From positions 1 to 33,502 of the forward strand of contig SVLW01000021.1 of the NCBI GenBank assembly GCA_015067705.1: a stretch of 33,502 bases of DNA, read 5' to 3'. Shown piece after piece: positions 22,453 through 31,230 of this stretch (the stretch's first letter is position 1; each line of letters opens with the position of its first letter). The position numbers and the translations under genes were made by a program. The DNA comes from Oscillospiraceae bacterium. Its GTDB lineage: Bacteria > Bacillota > Clostridia > Oscillospirales > QAMX01. The notes beneath the pieces were generated by a model. It saw only the letters and a program-made list of their open reading frames with translations. It was not told where the DNA came from and ran no database searches.

Positions 22453-23337
22453 ATGTTCGGATATGTACGTCCCTATAAACCGGAACTGAAAATGCGGGAG
22501 TATGAGAGCTTCCGCGCTATGTACTGCGGCCTGTGCCACACGCTGAAAACACGCTACGGCATGGGAAGCAGGATCATTTTGAATTATGATATGTGCTTCG
22601 TGGCGCATCTGATGGCCGGCGTCACCAGCTGCGGCACCAAGACCTGCCGCCGCCGCTGTATGATGTCGCCGTTTCGCCCCCGCGCCTGCGTGCACGAGAA
22701 TCTGGCGCTGGATTTCGCTGCGGATTGTTCGGTGATCCTCACGTACTGGAAGCTGCGGGACAGCGCCGCGGATGAACGCGGCCTGCGCCGGATGAACGCA
22801 TGGCTGGCCGCGGCATTCTTAAAGCGCAAGTACCGCAAGGCCAGCGGCTATCTGCCGGAGTTTGCCCAGGCGGTGGAGCAGGGGCTGCAGGAACTGGGAC
22901 GTCTTGAGCAGGAGAACAATCCCTCTCTGGATCGGGCGGCAGATGCCTTTGCCCGCATCATGCGTGCCGCGGCCGCCACCCTCACGGAGGAGAAGATCCG
23001 CCGTCCCATGGAGCAGATTCTCTATCATGTGGGTCGCTGGGTGTATATCACGGACGCCTGGGATGATCTGCAGGACGATCTGAAAACCGGCAGCTATAAT
23101 CCCCTGATCGTGCGTTTTGACGTGCGCTCGGAGGAGGGCCTTTGCGATGCAAAGGAGTCCGTCCGACTGACGCTTTTGCAGTCGGCCCAGACGGCCGCCG
23201 CCGCGTCGGAGCTTCTGGATCTTGGCAGAAGCGACGCTGTTGTAAAAAATATCCTCTATATGGGCCTTCCCGCCATGGCGGAAGCCGTGATGGATGGCAC
23301 CACCAAACAAAGGAGTTCAAGGCATGGATCCATATAA
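22453..23337 (+). CDS. DUF5685-like cysteine-containing helical protein
   Basis: A 294-residue mostly helical soluble protein. The N-terminus has YCGLC (C25, C28), then C48, and a Cys/Arg-rich stretch with C60, C65, C69 and C79, which could bind a metal. Near the C-terminus, [18 protein letters not shown] (D201 to L218) contains a DDxxD arrangement (204-208). I recognise this as the DUF5685 type, often found before a J-domain gene in clostridia; no function is known to me. It starts two bases after the RseC-like gene and overlaps the J-domain gene by 14 bases. Confidence 0.8.
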   Translation: MFGYVRPYKPELKMREYESFRAMYCGLCHTLKTRYGMGSRIILNYDMCFVAHLMAGVTSCGTKTCRRRCMMSPFRPRACVHENLALDFAADCSVILTYWKLRDSAADERGLRRMNAWLAAAFLKRKYRKASGYLPEFAQAVEQGLQELGRLEQENNPSLDRAADAFARIMRAAAATLTEEKIRRPMEQILYHVGRWVYITDAWDDLQDDLKTGSYNPLIVRFDVRSEEGLCDAKESVRLTLLQSAQTAAAASELLDLGRSDAVVKNILYMGLPAMAEAVMDGTTKQRSSRHGSI

Positions 23338-23947
23338 GGTCTTGGGCGTATCCCCAAGCGCCAGTGACGATGAAGTGAAAAAGGCATATCGGGAGCTGGC
23401 CCGCAAATATCACCCTGATAACTATGTGAATAATCCCCTGGCCGATCTGGCTCAGGAAAAAATGAAAGAGATCAATGAGGCCTATGATACCATCACGAAG
23501 CAGCGCGCTTCCGGCGGCTCCTCCGGCGGGTATCAGAGCTATTCCTCCGCAGGCCGCAGCTATGGCGGCAGCCAGAGCGCTGCCTCCGGCAGTCCCGCCT
23601 TTGCCCGTGCGCGCCAGCTTATTATGGCCGGCAATCTGGACGCGGCAGAGCAGGAACTCTCCCGGGTGAGCGATCACGGCGCCGAATGGCACTTCCTCAT
23701 GGGCAGCATTTATCTGCGCCGGGGATGGTATGATGAGGCCAGACGTTATTTCCAGAATGCCTGCAGCATGGACCCGAATAACATGGAATACCGCATGGCG
23801 CTGCAGAACATGAATAACACCACCGCCTATTACCAACAGAACCGCGGCATGGCAAACGGCGGCGGCTTCTGCGATATCTGCTCCTCGCTTCTGGTGGCGG
23901 ACTGCTGCTGTGAATGCATGGGCGGCGATCTGGTGCCCTGCTGCTGA
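23324..23947 (+). CDS. J-domain protein with TPR-like region and Cys-rich tail
   Basis: A 207-residue protein. Residues 1-60 are a J domain with the HPD motif at 30-32, which would stimulate an Hsp70 (DnaK) ATPase. A Gly/Ser/Tyr linker (about 65-95) follows, then a helical TPR-like region (about 95-165), and an unusual end with seven cysteines in about 30 residues ([21 protein letters not shown]). It lacks the DnaJ zinc-finger and C-terminal substrate domains, so it is not DnaJ itself but a specialised co-chaperone. ATG 23324 has AAAGGAG upstream; the longer frame has none. Confidence 0.88.
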   Translation: MDPYKVLGVSPSASDDEVKKAYRELARKYHPDNYVNNPLADLAQEKMKEINEAYDTITKQRASGGSSGGYQSYSSAGRSYGGSQSAASGSPAFARARQLIMAGNLDAAEQELSRVSDHGAEWHFLMGSIYLRRGWYDEARRYFQNACSMDPNNMEYRMALQNMNNTTAYYQQNRGMANGGGFCDICSSLLVADCCCECMGGDLVPCC

Positions 23948-23951
23948 CGAT

Positions 23952-24464
23952 ATGAAGAACTGGACGGTAAAACAGCTCTCCGCGGCCGCCATGATGACGG
24001 CGGTGTCGGTGGTTCTGCTGTATCTTGCGCAGGTCGCGCCCACCATGAAGCTGTCCCTGACGGCGCTCTCCGGTGTGGCGGCGGCGCTTCTGATTGCCCG
24101 GCATGGGCCGATGTCCGGGATACTTTGTTATGGTGCGTCGTCTGTCCTGGGACTTTTCCTGACGCCGGGATCTGCATGGCTCTATGTGGTGTTCTTCGGC
24201 TGGTATCCCACGGTGAAATGTCTTGTGGAACGGTTGGGCCGGCGCGCAGCGGAATGGACGCTGAAGCTTCTTTCCTTCAATGCGGCGTTCTTCCTCCTGT
24301 GGTTCTTACTGCCGGGGGTGTTTGCGGAGCTTCTGCCGGAGATGACGGGGCTTTTCTGGCTCCTGTGGCCGGCGGGAAATATCGTATTTGTTTTGTTTGA
24401 TTTGGGACTTTCCCAGCTTTTGGGTTTTTATATTCGCACGATCTTATCGAAAATCAAGAAATAG
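23952..24464 (+). CDS. Small integral membrane protein, paralogue of the 6174-6680 product
   Basis: A 170-residue protein with about five hydrophobic spans and the same motifs as the product of 6174-6680: LTP..., FFGWYP, LKLLSFN and GNIVFVLFD. The fold may be S-component-like, but no transporter partner is encoded here. The start is ATG 23952, four bases after the J-domain stop; the ribosome site is poor, so translation is probably coupled to that gene. Upstream in-frame starts would overlap the J-domain gene. No function can be assigned. Confidence 0.78.
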   Translation: MKNWTVKQLSAAAMMTAVSVVLLYLAQVAPTMKLSLTALSGVAAALLIARHGPMSGILCYGASSVLGLFLTPGSAWLYVVFFGWYPTVKCLVERLGRRAAEWTLKLLSFNAAFFLLWFLLPGVFAELLPEMTGLFWLLWPAGNIVFVLFDLGLSQLLGFYIRTILSKIKK

Positions 24465-24475
24465 AGGGTCTTACC

Positions 24476-25354
24476 ATGATCAAAAGCATGACAGGCTACG
24501 GCCGCGCCGTACAGGAACTGCATGGCCGCAATATCACCGTCGAGGTGAAGAGCGTCAATCATCGATACTTTGACTGTACGGTGAAAACCTCCCGTATGTT
24601 CTCCTTCCTGGAGGATCCCGTGAAGAAGGCCGCCCAGGGCGCCGTCTCCCGCGGCAAGATGGACATCTATGTGTCCGTGGACGATTCCCATTCCGACGAC
24701 GTCCAGGTGGTTTTCAACGAGCATATTTTTGAGGCGTATCTCCATTCCATGAAGGACATGGCGGAAAAGTACGGCCTGCGGGACGATGTTTCTGTCAGTT
24801 CTCTGGGCCGCTATCCCGAGGTGTTCTCCATCGAAAAGCGGGAGGCCGACGCCGACGAGATTCGTCAGGACGTGCTGGCGGTTCTGGAGGCCGCTTTGGC
24901 AGAATACACTGCCATGCGCGCCCGCGAGGGAGAACGGATGTATGAGGACATTTCCTCCCGCGGCAAGTATATCGGCGAAATGGTGTCGGGCATTGCCGCC
25001 CGCGCCCCGGAAGTGGTGGCCGAGTACCGCGAGCGGATTACCCAGCGGATCCGGGAGATCCTGGACGGCGTCCAGCCGGACGAGGGCCGACTGCTCACCG
25101 AGGCGGCGCTCTTTGCCGACCGCACCGCCATTGACGAGGAACTGGTGCGTCTGGGCAGCCATCTGTCCCAGTTGGAGGACATGCTGCAGGATACCGTGCC
25201 GGTGGGCCGCAAGCTGGACTTTCTGGTGCAGGAATTGAACCGCGAGACCAACACCATCGGCTCCAAAGCCAACGACCTGACCATCACCCGTACGGTCGTG
25301 GATATCAAGGCAGAGATCGAGAAGATCCGCGAACAGGTACAGAATATCGAATGA
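24476..25354 (+). CDS. yicC: YicC/YloC family endoribonuclease
   Basis: A 292-residue protein with the signature N-terminus [11 protein letters not shown] and [11 protein letters not shown], and the C-terminal domain ending in [37 protein letters not shown]. YicC proteins form ring-shaped complexes and cleave RNA. Length matches the family (about 290). AGAGGG lies before ATG 24476. It heads the usual yicC-remA-...-priA order of Firmicutes. Confidence 0.95.
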   Translation: MIKSMTGYGRAVQELHGRNITVEVKSVNHRYFDCTVKTSRMFSFLEDPVKKAAQGAVSRGKMDIYVSVDDSHSDDVQVVFNEHIFEAYLHSMKDMAEKYGLRDDVSVSSLGRYPEVFSIEKREADADEIRQDVLAVLEAALAEYTAMRAREGERMYEDISSRGKYIGEMVSGIAARAPEVVAEYRERITQRIREILDGVQPDEGRLLTEAALFADRTAIDEELVRLGSHLSQLEDMLQDTVPVGRKLDFLVQELNRETNTIGSKANDLTITRTVVDIKAEIEKIREQVQNIE

Positions 25355-25364
25355 GGAAGCTTTC

Positions 25365-25643
25365 ATGAAACTGATCAATATAGGTTTTGGCAATATGGTG
25401 TCTGCCAATCGCCTGGTGGCGATCGTCAGTCCGGAATCCGCCCCCATCAAGCGCATTATTCAGGAGGCCAAGGATCGCGGACTCTGCATTGACGCCACCT
25501 ATGGCCGCCGCACCCGCGCCGTGATCGTCACCGATTCCGGCCATGTGATCCTCTCCGCCATCCAGCCCGAGACCGTCGCCAACCGTCTCTACGACCGCGC
25601 CGAGACCGCGGACGAGGACGAAGAGGAGATGGAGGAAGAATAA
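25365..25643 (+). CDS. remA: RemA-like DNA-binding regulator (DUF370)
   Basis: A 92-residue protein with the DUF370 pattern: [68 protein letters not shown], then an acidic tail. In Bacillus, RemA is a ring-forming DNA-binding activator of biofilm matrix and osmoprotection genes. GAGGAAG lies before ATG 25365, ten bases after yicC. gmk, which normally follows, is absent. Confidence 0.95.
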   Translation: MKLINIGFGNMVSANRLVAIVSPESAPIKRIIQEAKDRGLCIDATYGRRTRAVIVTDSGHVILSAIQPETVANRLYDRAETADEDEEEMEEE

Positions 25644-25720
25644 TCCGTATATTTTGCGGATTCCCCCGTATCGACCCCGTAAATTTTGGAAATCTTACTG
25701 TATTAAGGAGCAGATAGAAT

Positions 25721-26050
25721 ATGAAACACAATACCAGCATGTTAAATCCCACCATGGGTGAACTGAAGGAACAGATCAATAACCGCTATCTTCTGGTGAA
25801 TGTCGCCGCCCAGCGCGCACGCGCCATCTCCAAGGCCGCCGAGGAGACGGAAGAGGCCCTTGACAATAAGCCCGTCACCATTGCTCTCCATGAGATCGCC
25901 GACGGCGAAGTGGAAATGGTGCCTGTGGATCCCGATGCCAAGCCCGAAGAAGTGAAGGCCGAGGATCCGGTGGCCGACGCCATTGATGAGCTTTTGAACG
26001 ACGTCTTTGCCGATGAAGAGGACGAGGACGACGAAGAAGATCAGGACTAA
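25721..26050 (+). CDS. rpoZ: RNA polymerase omega subunit
   Basis: A 109-residue protein with the omega core: LNPTMGELKEQINNRYLLVNVAAQRARAISKAAEE and then NKPVTIALHEIADGEVEM. A strongly acidic C-terminal tail (about residues 72-109) is longer than in most omegas. Omega helps assemble the beta-prime subunit. AAGGAG lies about ten bases before ATG 25721; ATG 25739 is an alternative start that would match the shorter omegas. The 77-base gap before it holds no gene and no clear terminator. Confidence 0.93.
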   Translation: MKHNTSMLNPTMGELKEQINNRYLLVNVAAQRARAISKAAEETEEALDNKPVTIALHEIADGEVEMVPVDPDAKPEEVKAEDPVADAIDELLNDVFADEEDEDDEEDQD

Positions 26051-26053
26051 GCT

Positions 26054-28480
26054 TTGTCCCGGGATATGATCGTCCGCGTGGCGGTGGATGTGGCGACTCC
26101 TGCCATCGACCGCCTTTACGATTATGCGGTGCCGGAGGAATTGCAGGATGTCATGTCCTGCGGTATGCGTGTGTCGGTGCCGTTCGGACGAGGAAACCGA
26201 CGGGAAGAGGCCATGGTGCTCGCCATCTCGGACCGGTCGGAATACGGAAAATGCAAACAGATCGATGCGGTTCTCGACAGCGCTCCTGTGCTGTCCGAAG
26301 AACTGTTAAAGCTCGCCGTTCACCTGCGTGAACGGCTGAACTGCGCTTTTTACGCCATTGTGCGGTCTATGCTGCCGGCGGGACTGTGGTTCCGTCGGGA
26401 GACTCGATATGCACCGACGGATGCGCTGCTCTCCGGCGGGATCCCCATGCTGGAGGCGCTTGCCGCCCACTTTGCAGAGAATCCCGCGTCGCTTTCCCCG
26501 CGCAGTCTGCGGAAATATTTTGACGGCGACCCGGAGGATCTGGTGCACGCGGGTTTCCTGCGCCGGGATGCGGCATTTCATGCCGCCGCATCGGAGAAAA
26601 CCGATTTTCTCTTTGCCCTGACGGAGGCCGGAGAGGACTCTCTGCAGGACGGTGTCTGTACCCTGCGCGGCAATGTGCGCCGGGAAATCGTGGAGTTTCT
26701 GCATCGCGCCGGACAGGCGGGTATGCAGGAGATCGAGTATTACACCGGTGCTTCCCGCCAGACCGTGAATGCCCTTTATAAAGACGGCTATCTCGCAAGA
26801 GAAACCCGCCAGATCCTGCGCCGTCCCGAGACGGACGTGTATCTGGGCAGGGAAGTGACCCTGAACCCCGCACAGCGGGAGACGATCTCGGGCCTTTCTG
26901 CACTTCTGGACCGCCGGGAGTACCGGACGGCACTGTTATTCGGCGTCACAGGCAGCGGCAAAACCGAGGTCTATATCCGCCTGATCGCCCACGCCCTGAA
27001 AGAGGGCCGCGGCATCATTGTCCTGGTGCCGGAGATCGCCCTGACTCCGCAGATGACCTCCCGCTTTTACTATGAATTCGGCGATGAGATCGCCGTGATC
27101 CACAGCGCGATCTCTGTGGGAGAGCGTTTTGACGAATGGCAGCGCATCCGCCGTGGCGATGTCCACGTGGTGGTGGGCACCCGCAGCGCGGTGTTCGCGC
27201 CGGTGGAGAACTTGGGTCTCATCGTGATCGACGAAGAACATGAGCATACCTTCCGCTCGGAACAGGATCCCCGGTATCACGCCAGAGATGTGGCGAAATA
27301 CCGCGCCCAGCGGGCGAATGCCCTCCTGGTGCTGGGTTCCGCCACCCCTTCGGTGGATTCCGCCTATCATGCCAGACAAGGGGACTACGCCTATTTCGCC
27401 CTGACGGAGCGCGCAGTGCCTGCGGGCCTGCCTCAGGTGATCGTGTCTGATAAGCGCGAGGCATACCGCCAGGGATATCGGGGCTCGATCGGCCCGGAGC
27501 TCTGCGATATGCTGGAAAATACCCTGGAAAACGGAGAACAGGCGATTCTCTTCTTAAACCGCCGGGGCAGCTGCCGCAGCATTTCCTGCATGGCCTGCGG
27601 CCATGTGCCGGAGTGCGTGAACTGCTCGTCCCCGCTTTCCTATCATCGAGAAAATAACCGTCTGATCTGTCATCAGTGCGGCTATTCCATTCGCATGCTC
27701 ACCGCCTGTCCCCAGTGCGACAGCCCCTATCTGGAACAGATCGGCGTGGGTACCCAGACCCTGGAGACCGAACTGCAGGAGCACTTCCCCGGCGCGCGAA
27801 TCATCCGCATGGATTCCGACACCACCTCCGGACGCGGCGCACATATGGAACTGCTGGGCCGCTTTGCGGCAGGGGAGGCCGATATTCTCATCGGCACCCA
27901 GATGATCGCCAAAGGTCTTAATTTCCCCAATGTGACGCTTTCCGCCGTGGTGGATGCGGACATGGGACTGTATTCCGGCGATTTCCGCAGTACAGAGCGC
28001 ACCTTCTCCCTGATCACTCAGGTGGCGGGCCGCGCAGGACGCGCGGAAAAACCCGGCTTTGCCGTGATCCAGACAGTGTCGCCCCAGAACGACGTGATCG
28101 AGGCGGCCTCCCGCCAGGATTACTGGGACTTTTATGAGAGCGAGATCCTACTGCGCCGTGCGCTGCAGCAGCCGCCGTTTTGCAAACTGATTCTCCTGAC
28201 CCTGTCCGCCGCCGTGGAAAATGACGCGAGACAGGGCGCCCGCCGGCTGGCCGCCCGAATGCAGGAACTGCTCTCCGGGCCGTATGCCGATCTGGAGGCA
28301 AGCCTTCTGGGTCCTGCGGAGGCGGCGCTCTTTAAGTTAAATAACCGTTATCGCTATACGCTGACGCTGCGCTGTCAGGACAGCCGCAGACTGCGTGCGT
28401 TTTTATCCGGTGTGCTGCTGGAATTCCGGCGGGACCGCACCAATCGGAATGTCGTCTTATATTCCGACACGAATCTCTGA
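26054..28480 (+). CDS. priA: Primosomal replication restart helicase PriA
   Basis: An 808-residue superfamily 2 helicase that reloads the replisome at stalled forks. The N-terminal 3'-binding domain has VPEELQD..GMRVSVPFGRGNR. Walker A is GVTGSGKT (297-304) and the DEEH box is at 393-396. Eight cysteines in four pairs (CMACGHVPECVNC...CHQCGY...CPQC) bind two zinc ions, followed by the helicase C-terminal GTQMIAKGLNFPNVTL and QVAGRAGR. TTG 26054 has AGGA upstream and lies three bases after rpoZ; ATG 26066 is possible but has no ribosome site. coaBC, usual before priA, is missing. Confidence 0.96.
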   Translation: MSRDMIVRVAVDVATPAIDRLYDYAVPEELQDVMSCGMRVSVPFGRGNRREEAMVLAISDRSEYGKCKQIDAVLDSAPVLSEELLKLAVHLRERLNCAFYAIVRSMLPAGLWFRRETRYAPTDALLSGGIPMLEALAAHFAENPASLSPRSLRKYFDGDPEDLVHAGFLRRDAAFHAAASEKTDFLFALTEAGEDSLQDGVCTLRGNVRREIVEFLHRAGQAGMQEIEYYTGASRQTVNALYKDGYLARETRQILRRPETDVYLGREVTLNPAQRETISGLSALLDRREYRTALLFGVTGSGKTEVYIRLIAHALKEGRGIIVLVPEIALTPQMTSRFYYEFGDEIAVIHSAISVGERFDEWQRIRRGDVHVVVGTRSAVFAPVENLGLIVIDEEHEHTFRSEQDPRYHARDVAKYRAQRANALLVLGSATPSVDSAYHARQGDYAYFALTERAVPAGLPQVIVSDKREAYRQGYRGSIGPELCDMLENTLENGEQAILFLNRRGSCRSISCMACGHVPECVNCSSPLSYHRENNRLICHQCGYSIRMLTACPQCDSPYLEQIGVGTQTLETELQEHFPGARIIRMDSDTTSGRGAHMELLGRFAAGEADILIGTQMIAKGLNFPNVTLSAVVDADMGLYSGDFRSTERTFSLITQVAGRAGRAEKPGFAVIQTVSPQNDVIEAASRQDYWDFYESEILLRRALQQPPFCKLILLTLSAAVENDARQGARRLAARMQELLSGPYADLEASLLGPAEAALFKLNNRYRYTLTLRCQDSRRLRAFLSGVLLEFRRDRTNRNVVLYSDTNL

Positions 28481-28500
28481 GGAAGAAAGGAACCCCCACT

Positions 28501-28977
28501 ATGGCTATTCGTAATGTTGTGGTGCGCGGCGATGAGCTGCTGGCCAAGAAATCCCGTAAGGTAGAGGTGTTTGACGCACGTCTCCACACTCTGATCGATG
28601 ATATGATCGCCACCATGCATAAAAAGGAAGGCGTTGGCATCGCCGCGCCCCAGGTGGGTATTCTCCGCCGCGTGGTGATCGTGGAGCCGGATGCAGAGCA
28701 TACCATGACGCTGGTGAATCCGGAGATCCTTGAGTACTCCGGCAAGGCAGAAGGTGTTGAGGGCTGCCTCAGCGTACCCAATGTCTGGGGCATCGTGGAG
28801 CGTCCCACTCATGTGAAGGTGCGCGCCCAGGATCGTGACGGCAACACCTTTGAATTCGAGGCCGAGGACTTCCATGCCCGCATTGTCTGTCACGAGCTGG
28901 ATCATCTGGACGGTACGCTCTTTGTGGACCGTGCCATCCGCCTTCTCGATCCCGACGAACTGGAAGAGGATGAATAA
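28501..28977 (+). CDS. def: Peptide deformylase
   Basis: A 158-residue metalloenzyme that removes the formyl group from the N-terminal methionine of new proteins. The three family motifs are GVGIAAPQVG, EGCLSVPN with ligand C89, and HELDH with H131, E132 and H135. Length fits type 1 deformylases. AAGAAAGGA precedes ATG 28501. The stop codon directly abuts the start of fmt, with no spacer. Confidence 0.97.
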   Translation: MAIRNVVVRGDELLAKKSRKVEVFDARLHTLIDDMIATMHKKEGVGIAAPQVGILRRVVIVEPDAEHTMTLVNPEILEYSGKAEGVEGCLSVPNVWGIVERPTHVKVRAQDRDGNTFEFEAEDFHARIVCHELDHLDGTLFVDRAIRLLDPDELEEDE

Positions 28978-29904
28978 ATGAAAATTCTTTATATGGGTAC
29001 CCCGGACTTTGCAGTGCCGACGCTTGAGGCCCTCTATCAGGCCGGACACGAAATCGTGGGCGTATTGAGCCAGCCGGACCGTCCCAAGGGACGCGGCATG
29101 AAGATGCTGGCCCCGCCGGTGAAGGAAAAAGCGCTGGAACTGGGTCTCACGGTTTACCAGCCGGAAACCCTGCGCGGCTATGCCATCCGCCCGCTGCTGG
29201 AAGAACTGCAGCCGGATCTCATCGTAGTGGCGGCCTATGGCCAGATCCTGCCGCCCTATGTGCTGAAGGCACCGAAGTACGGCTGTATCAACGTGCATGC
29301 CTCCCTGCTGCCGAAATACCGGGGCGCAGCCCCTATCCAGTATGCCATTCTGAATGGCGAGCAGGAAACCGGCGTCACCATCATGCATATGGCGAAGGGC
29401 CTTGACACCGGCGATATGATTCTCTCGGCCGCAACGCCCATTGATCCCAGAGAAACCGCCGGAGAACTCACCGAGCGTCTTTCTAAGCTCGGTGCGGAGC
29501 TTCTTTTAGAGGCCGCAGCGCTTCTGGAGCGGGGCGAGGCCCCGCGGATCCCGCAGGGCGAATCCCAGACCTCGTATGCCGCGATGATCACAAAGGAAGA
29601 TGCCCGGATCGACTGGACGAAGTCTGCCCGTCAGGTGGCAGACCGGATCCGTGCCATGCTGCCCGCCCCCGGCGCCTTTGCCGCCTGCGGTGCGGACGTG
29701 TATAAATTCGCGGATGCCCAGCCTGTCCCCGGCGCGGGCAAGCCCGGTGAAGTGCTGGGTATGGAGCAGGGCGCCATGATCGTGGCCTGCGGCGAGGGCG
29801 CCGTGGCCATCCGCCAGATCCAGGCCCCCGGCAAGCGCCGGATGCCGGTGCCGGACTATGCCAGAGGGCATGCGCTGCCGGAACGATTTGACTGTCAGGA
29901 GTAA
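28978..29904 (+). CDS. fmt: Methionyl-tRNA formyltransferase
   Basis: A 308-residue enzyme that formylates initiator Met-tRNA using 10-formyl-tetrahydrofolate. The N-terminal GTPDFAVPTLEAL and the catalytic segment INVHASLLPKYRGAAPIQYAI give N105 and H107; D143 lies in GLDTGDM. These match N106, H108 and D144 of E. coli. A C-terminal OB-like domain completes it. It forms the usual def-fmt pair, opposing steps of the formylation cycle, and is followed by rsmB after three bases. Confidence 0.97.
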   Translation: MKILYMGTPDFAVPTLEALYQAGHEIVGVLSQPDRPKGRGMKMLAPPVKEKALELGLTVYQPETLRGYAIRPLLEELQPDLIVVAAYGQILPPYVLKAPKYGCINVHASLLPKYRGAAPIQYAILNGEQETGVTIMHMAKGLDTGDMILSAATPIDPRETAGELTERLSKLGAELLLEAAALLERGEAPRIPQGESQTSYAAMITKEDARIDWTKSARQVADRIRAMLPAPGAFAACGADVYKFADAQPVPGAGKPGEVLGMEQGAMIVACGEGAVAIRQIQAPGKRRMPVPDYARGHALPERFDCQE

Positions 29905-29907
29905 GAA

Positions 29908-31230
29908 ATGGCTGATGCAAGAGAAACTGCGGTTCGCGCGCTGATGTCGGTGGACCAGGGCGCATGGAGCGACCTGACCTTATCTGCCGCCATCAAAAAG
30001 GCGAGACTGGATCCCCGGGATGCGGCGCTGTGTACGGCGCTGTGCACCGGCGTTTTGCAGAACCGCGCCCTTTTGGACCATTATATTTTGTCCTATTCCT
30101 CTCTGCGGATGAATAAAATCGCCCCCTATGTGCTGAATGTGCTGCGGGTGGGCATTTATCAGATCGCATTCATGGATCGGATCCCGCACTCCGCCGCGGT
30201 GAATACGGCGGTGACCATGATCCGCCGCTCCCAGAATCCCCGTGCCGCAGGCTTTGCCAATGCGGTGCTGCGGAGAGTCAGCGAGAATGCGGAGAATCTC
30301 CCGAAGCCGGATGCCCGCGACCGGGTCGCGTATCTTTCCACCCTTTACAGCCATCCCAAGTGGTTTGTGAAATATCTGCTGAAACGTCTGGGTGACGGCG
30401 CGGAAGCGGTGCTTGCCGCGGATAACGCTGTCCCACCCATGACCGCCCGGGTGAACCGCCTGAAGGGCAATGTGATCGACGCCATCGCTCTGTTAGAGCA
30501 GGACGGCGTGCGCTCTCTGCCCCATCCGTATCTGCCGGATGCCCTGAATCTTTTGGGCAGCGGCAGTGTGGAGGCGCTTCGTGCTTTCTGCGCCGGTCTC
30601 ATCACCATCCAGGACGCCGCGTCTCAGCTGGACGTGCTGGCGCTCTCTCCCCAGCCCGGGGAAAAGGTACTGGATATGTGTGCGGCCCCCGGCGGAAAGA
30701 CCTTCTTCATGGCCGCCCAGATGGCAAACCGGGGCCGTATCACGGCCTGTGATATCCATGAGCATCGTCTGGGTCTCATTCGCTCCGGTGCGCAGCGCCT
30801 GGGCGTGGAGATCGCCGATCCCGTGCGCGCCGACGGCACGGTGTTCCACCCCGAGTGGGAGGGACAGTTCGACCGGGTGCTGGTGGATGCGCCCTGCTCC
30901 GGCATGGGCATCATCCGTAAAAAGCCCGAGATCCGCTATAAGGACCCGGCAGAGATTGCAAAGCTGCCGGATATTCAGAAAAAAATACTCACGAATGCCG
31001 TGCGGTACTGTAAACCCGGCGGCACTCTGGTGTACTCCACCTGCAGCGTGATGCAGGCGGAAAATGAGGATGTAGTGCGGGATCGTCTCGCCGCCCATCC
31101 GGAACTTGTCCCCCAGGACTTCACCCTGCCCAGCGGCATTGCCTCCCAGGACGGGATGCTGACCCTCTGGCCGGGACAGCATGAGACGGATGGATTCTTT
31201 ATTTCAAAATTTACGAAGAGGACTTTTTGA
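29908..31230 (+). CDS. rsmB: 16S rRNA m5C967 methyltransferase RsmB
   Basis: A 440-residue protein with an N-terminal NusB-like RNA-binding domain (about 1-140, with RETAVRALMSVDQGAW and PHSAAVNTAV) and a C-terminal Rossmann methyltransferase domain. The SAM site is DMCAAPGGKT (from D256). The two cysteines of the m5C mechanism are C330 in VDAPCSGMG and C379 in VYSTCSV. AGGAG lies before ATG 29908. The stop overlaps the start of rlmN by one base. Confidence 0.96.
   Translation: MADARETAVRALMSVDQGAWSDLTLSAAIKKARLDPRDAALCTALCTGVLQNRALLDHYILSYSSLRMNKIAPYVLNVLRVGIYQIAFMDRIPHSAAVNTAVTMIRRSQNPRAAGFANAVLRRVSENAENLPKPDARDRVAYLSTLYSHPKWFVKYLLKRLGDGAEAVLAADNAVPPMTARVNRLKGNVIDAIALLEQDGVRSLPHPYLPDALNLLGSGSVEALRAFCAGLITIQDAASQLDVLALSPQPGEKVLDMCAAPGGKTFFMAAQMANRGRITACDIHEHRLGLIRSGAQRLGVEIADPVRADGTVFHPEWEGQFDRVLVDAPCSGMGIIRKKPEIRYKDPAEIAKLPDIQKKILTNAVRYCKPGGTLVYSTCSVMQAENEDVVRDRLAAHPELVPQDFTLPSGIASQDGMLTLWPGQHETDGFFISKFTKRTF

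Noticed and set aside
25644-25720. Remnant of gmk between remA and rpoZ
   Set aside because: The 77 bases contain stops in all plus frames and no P-loop or kinase fragment.
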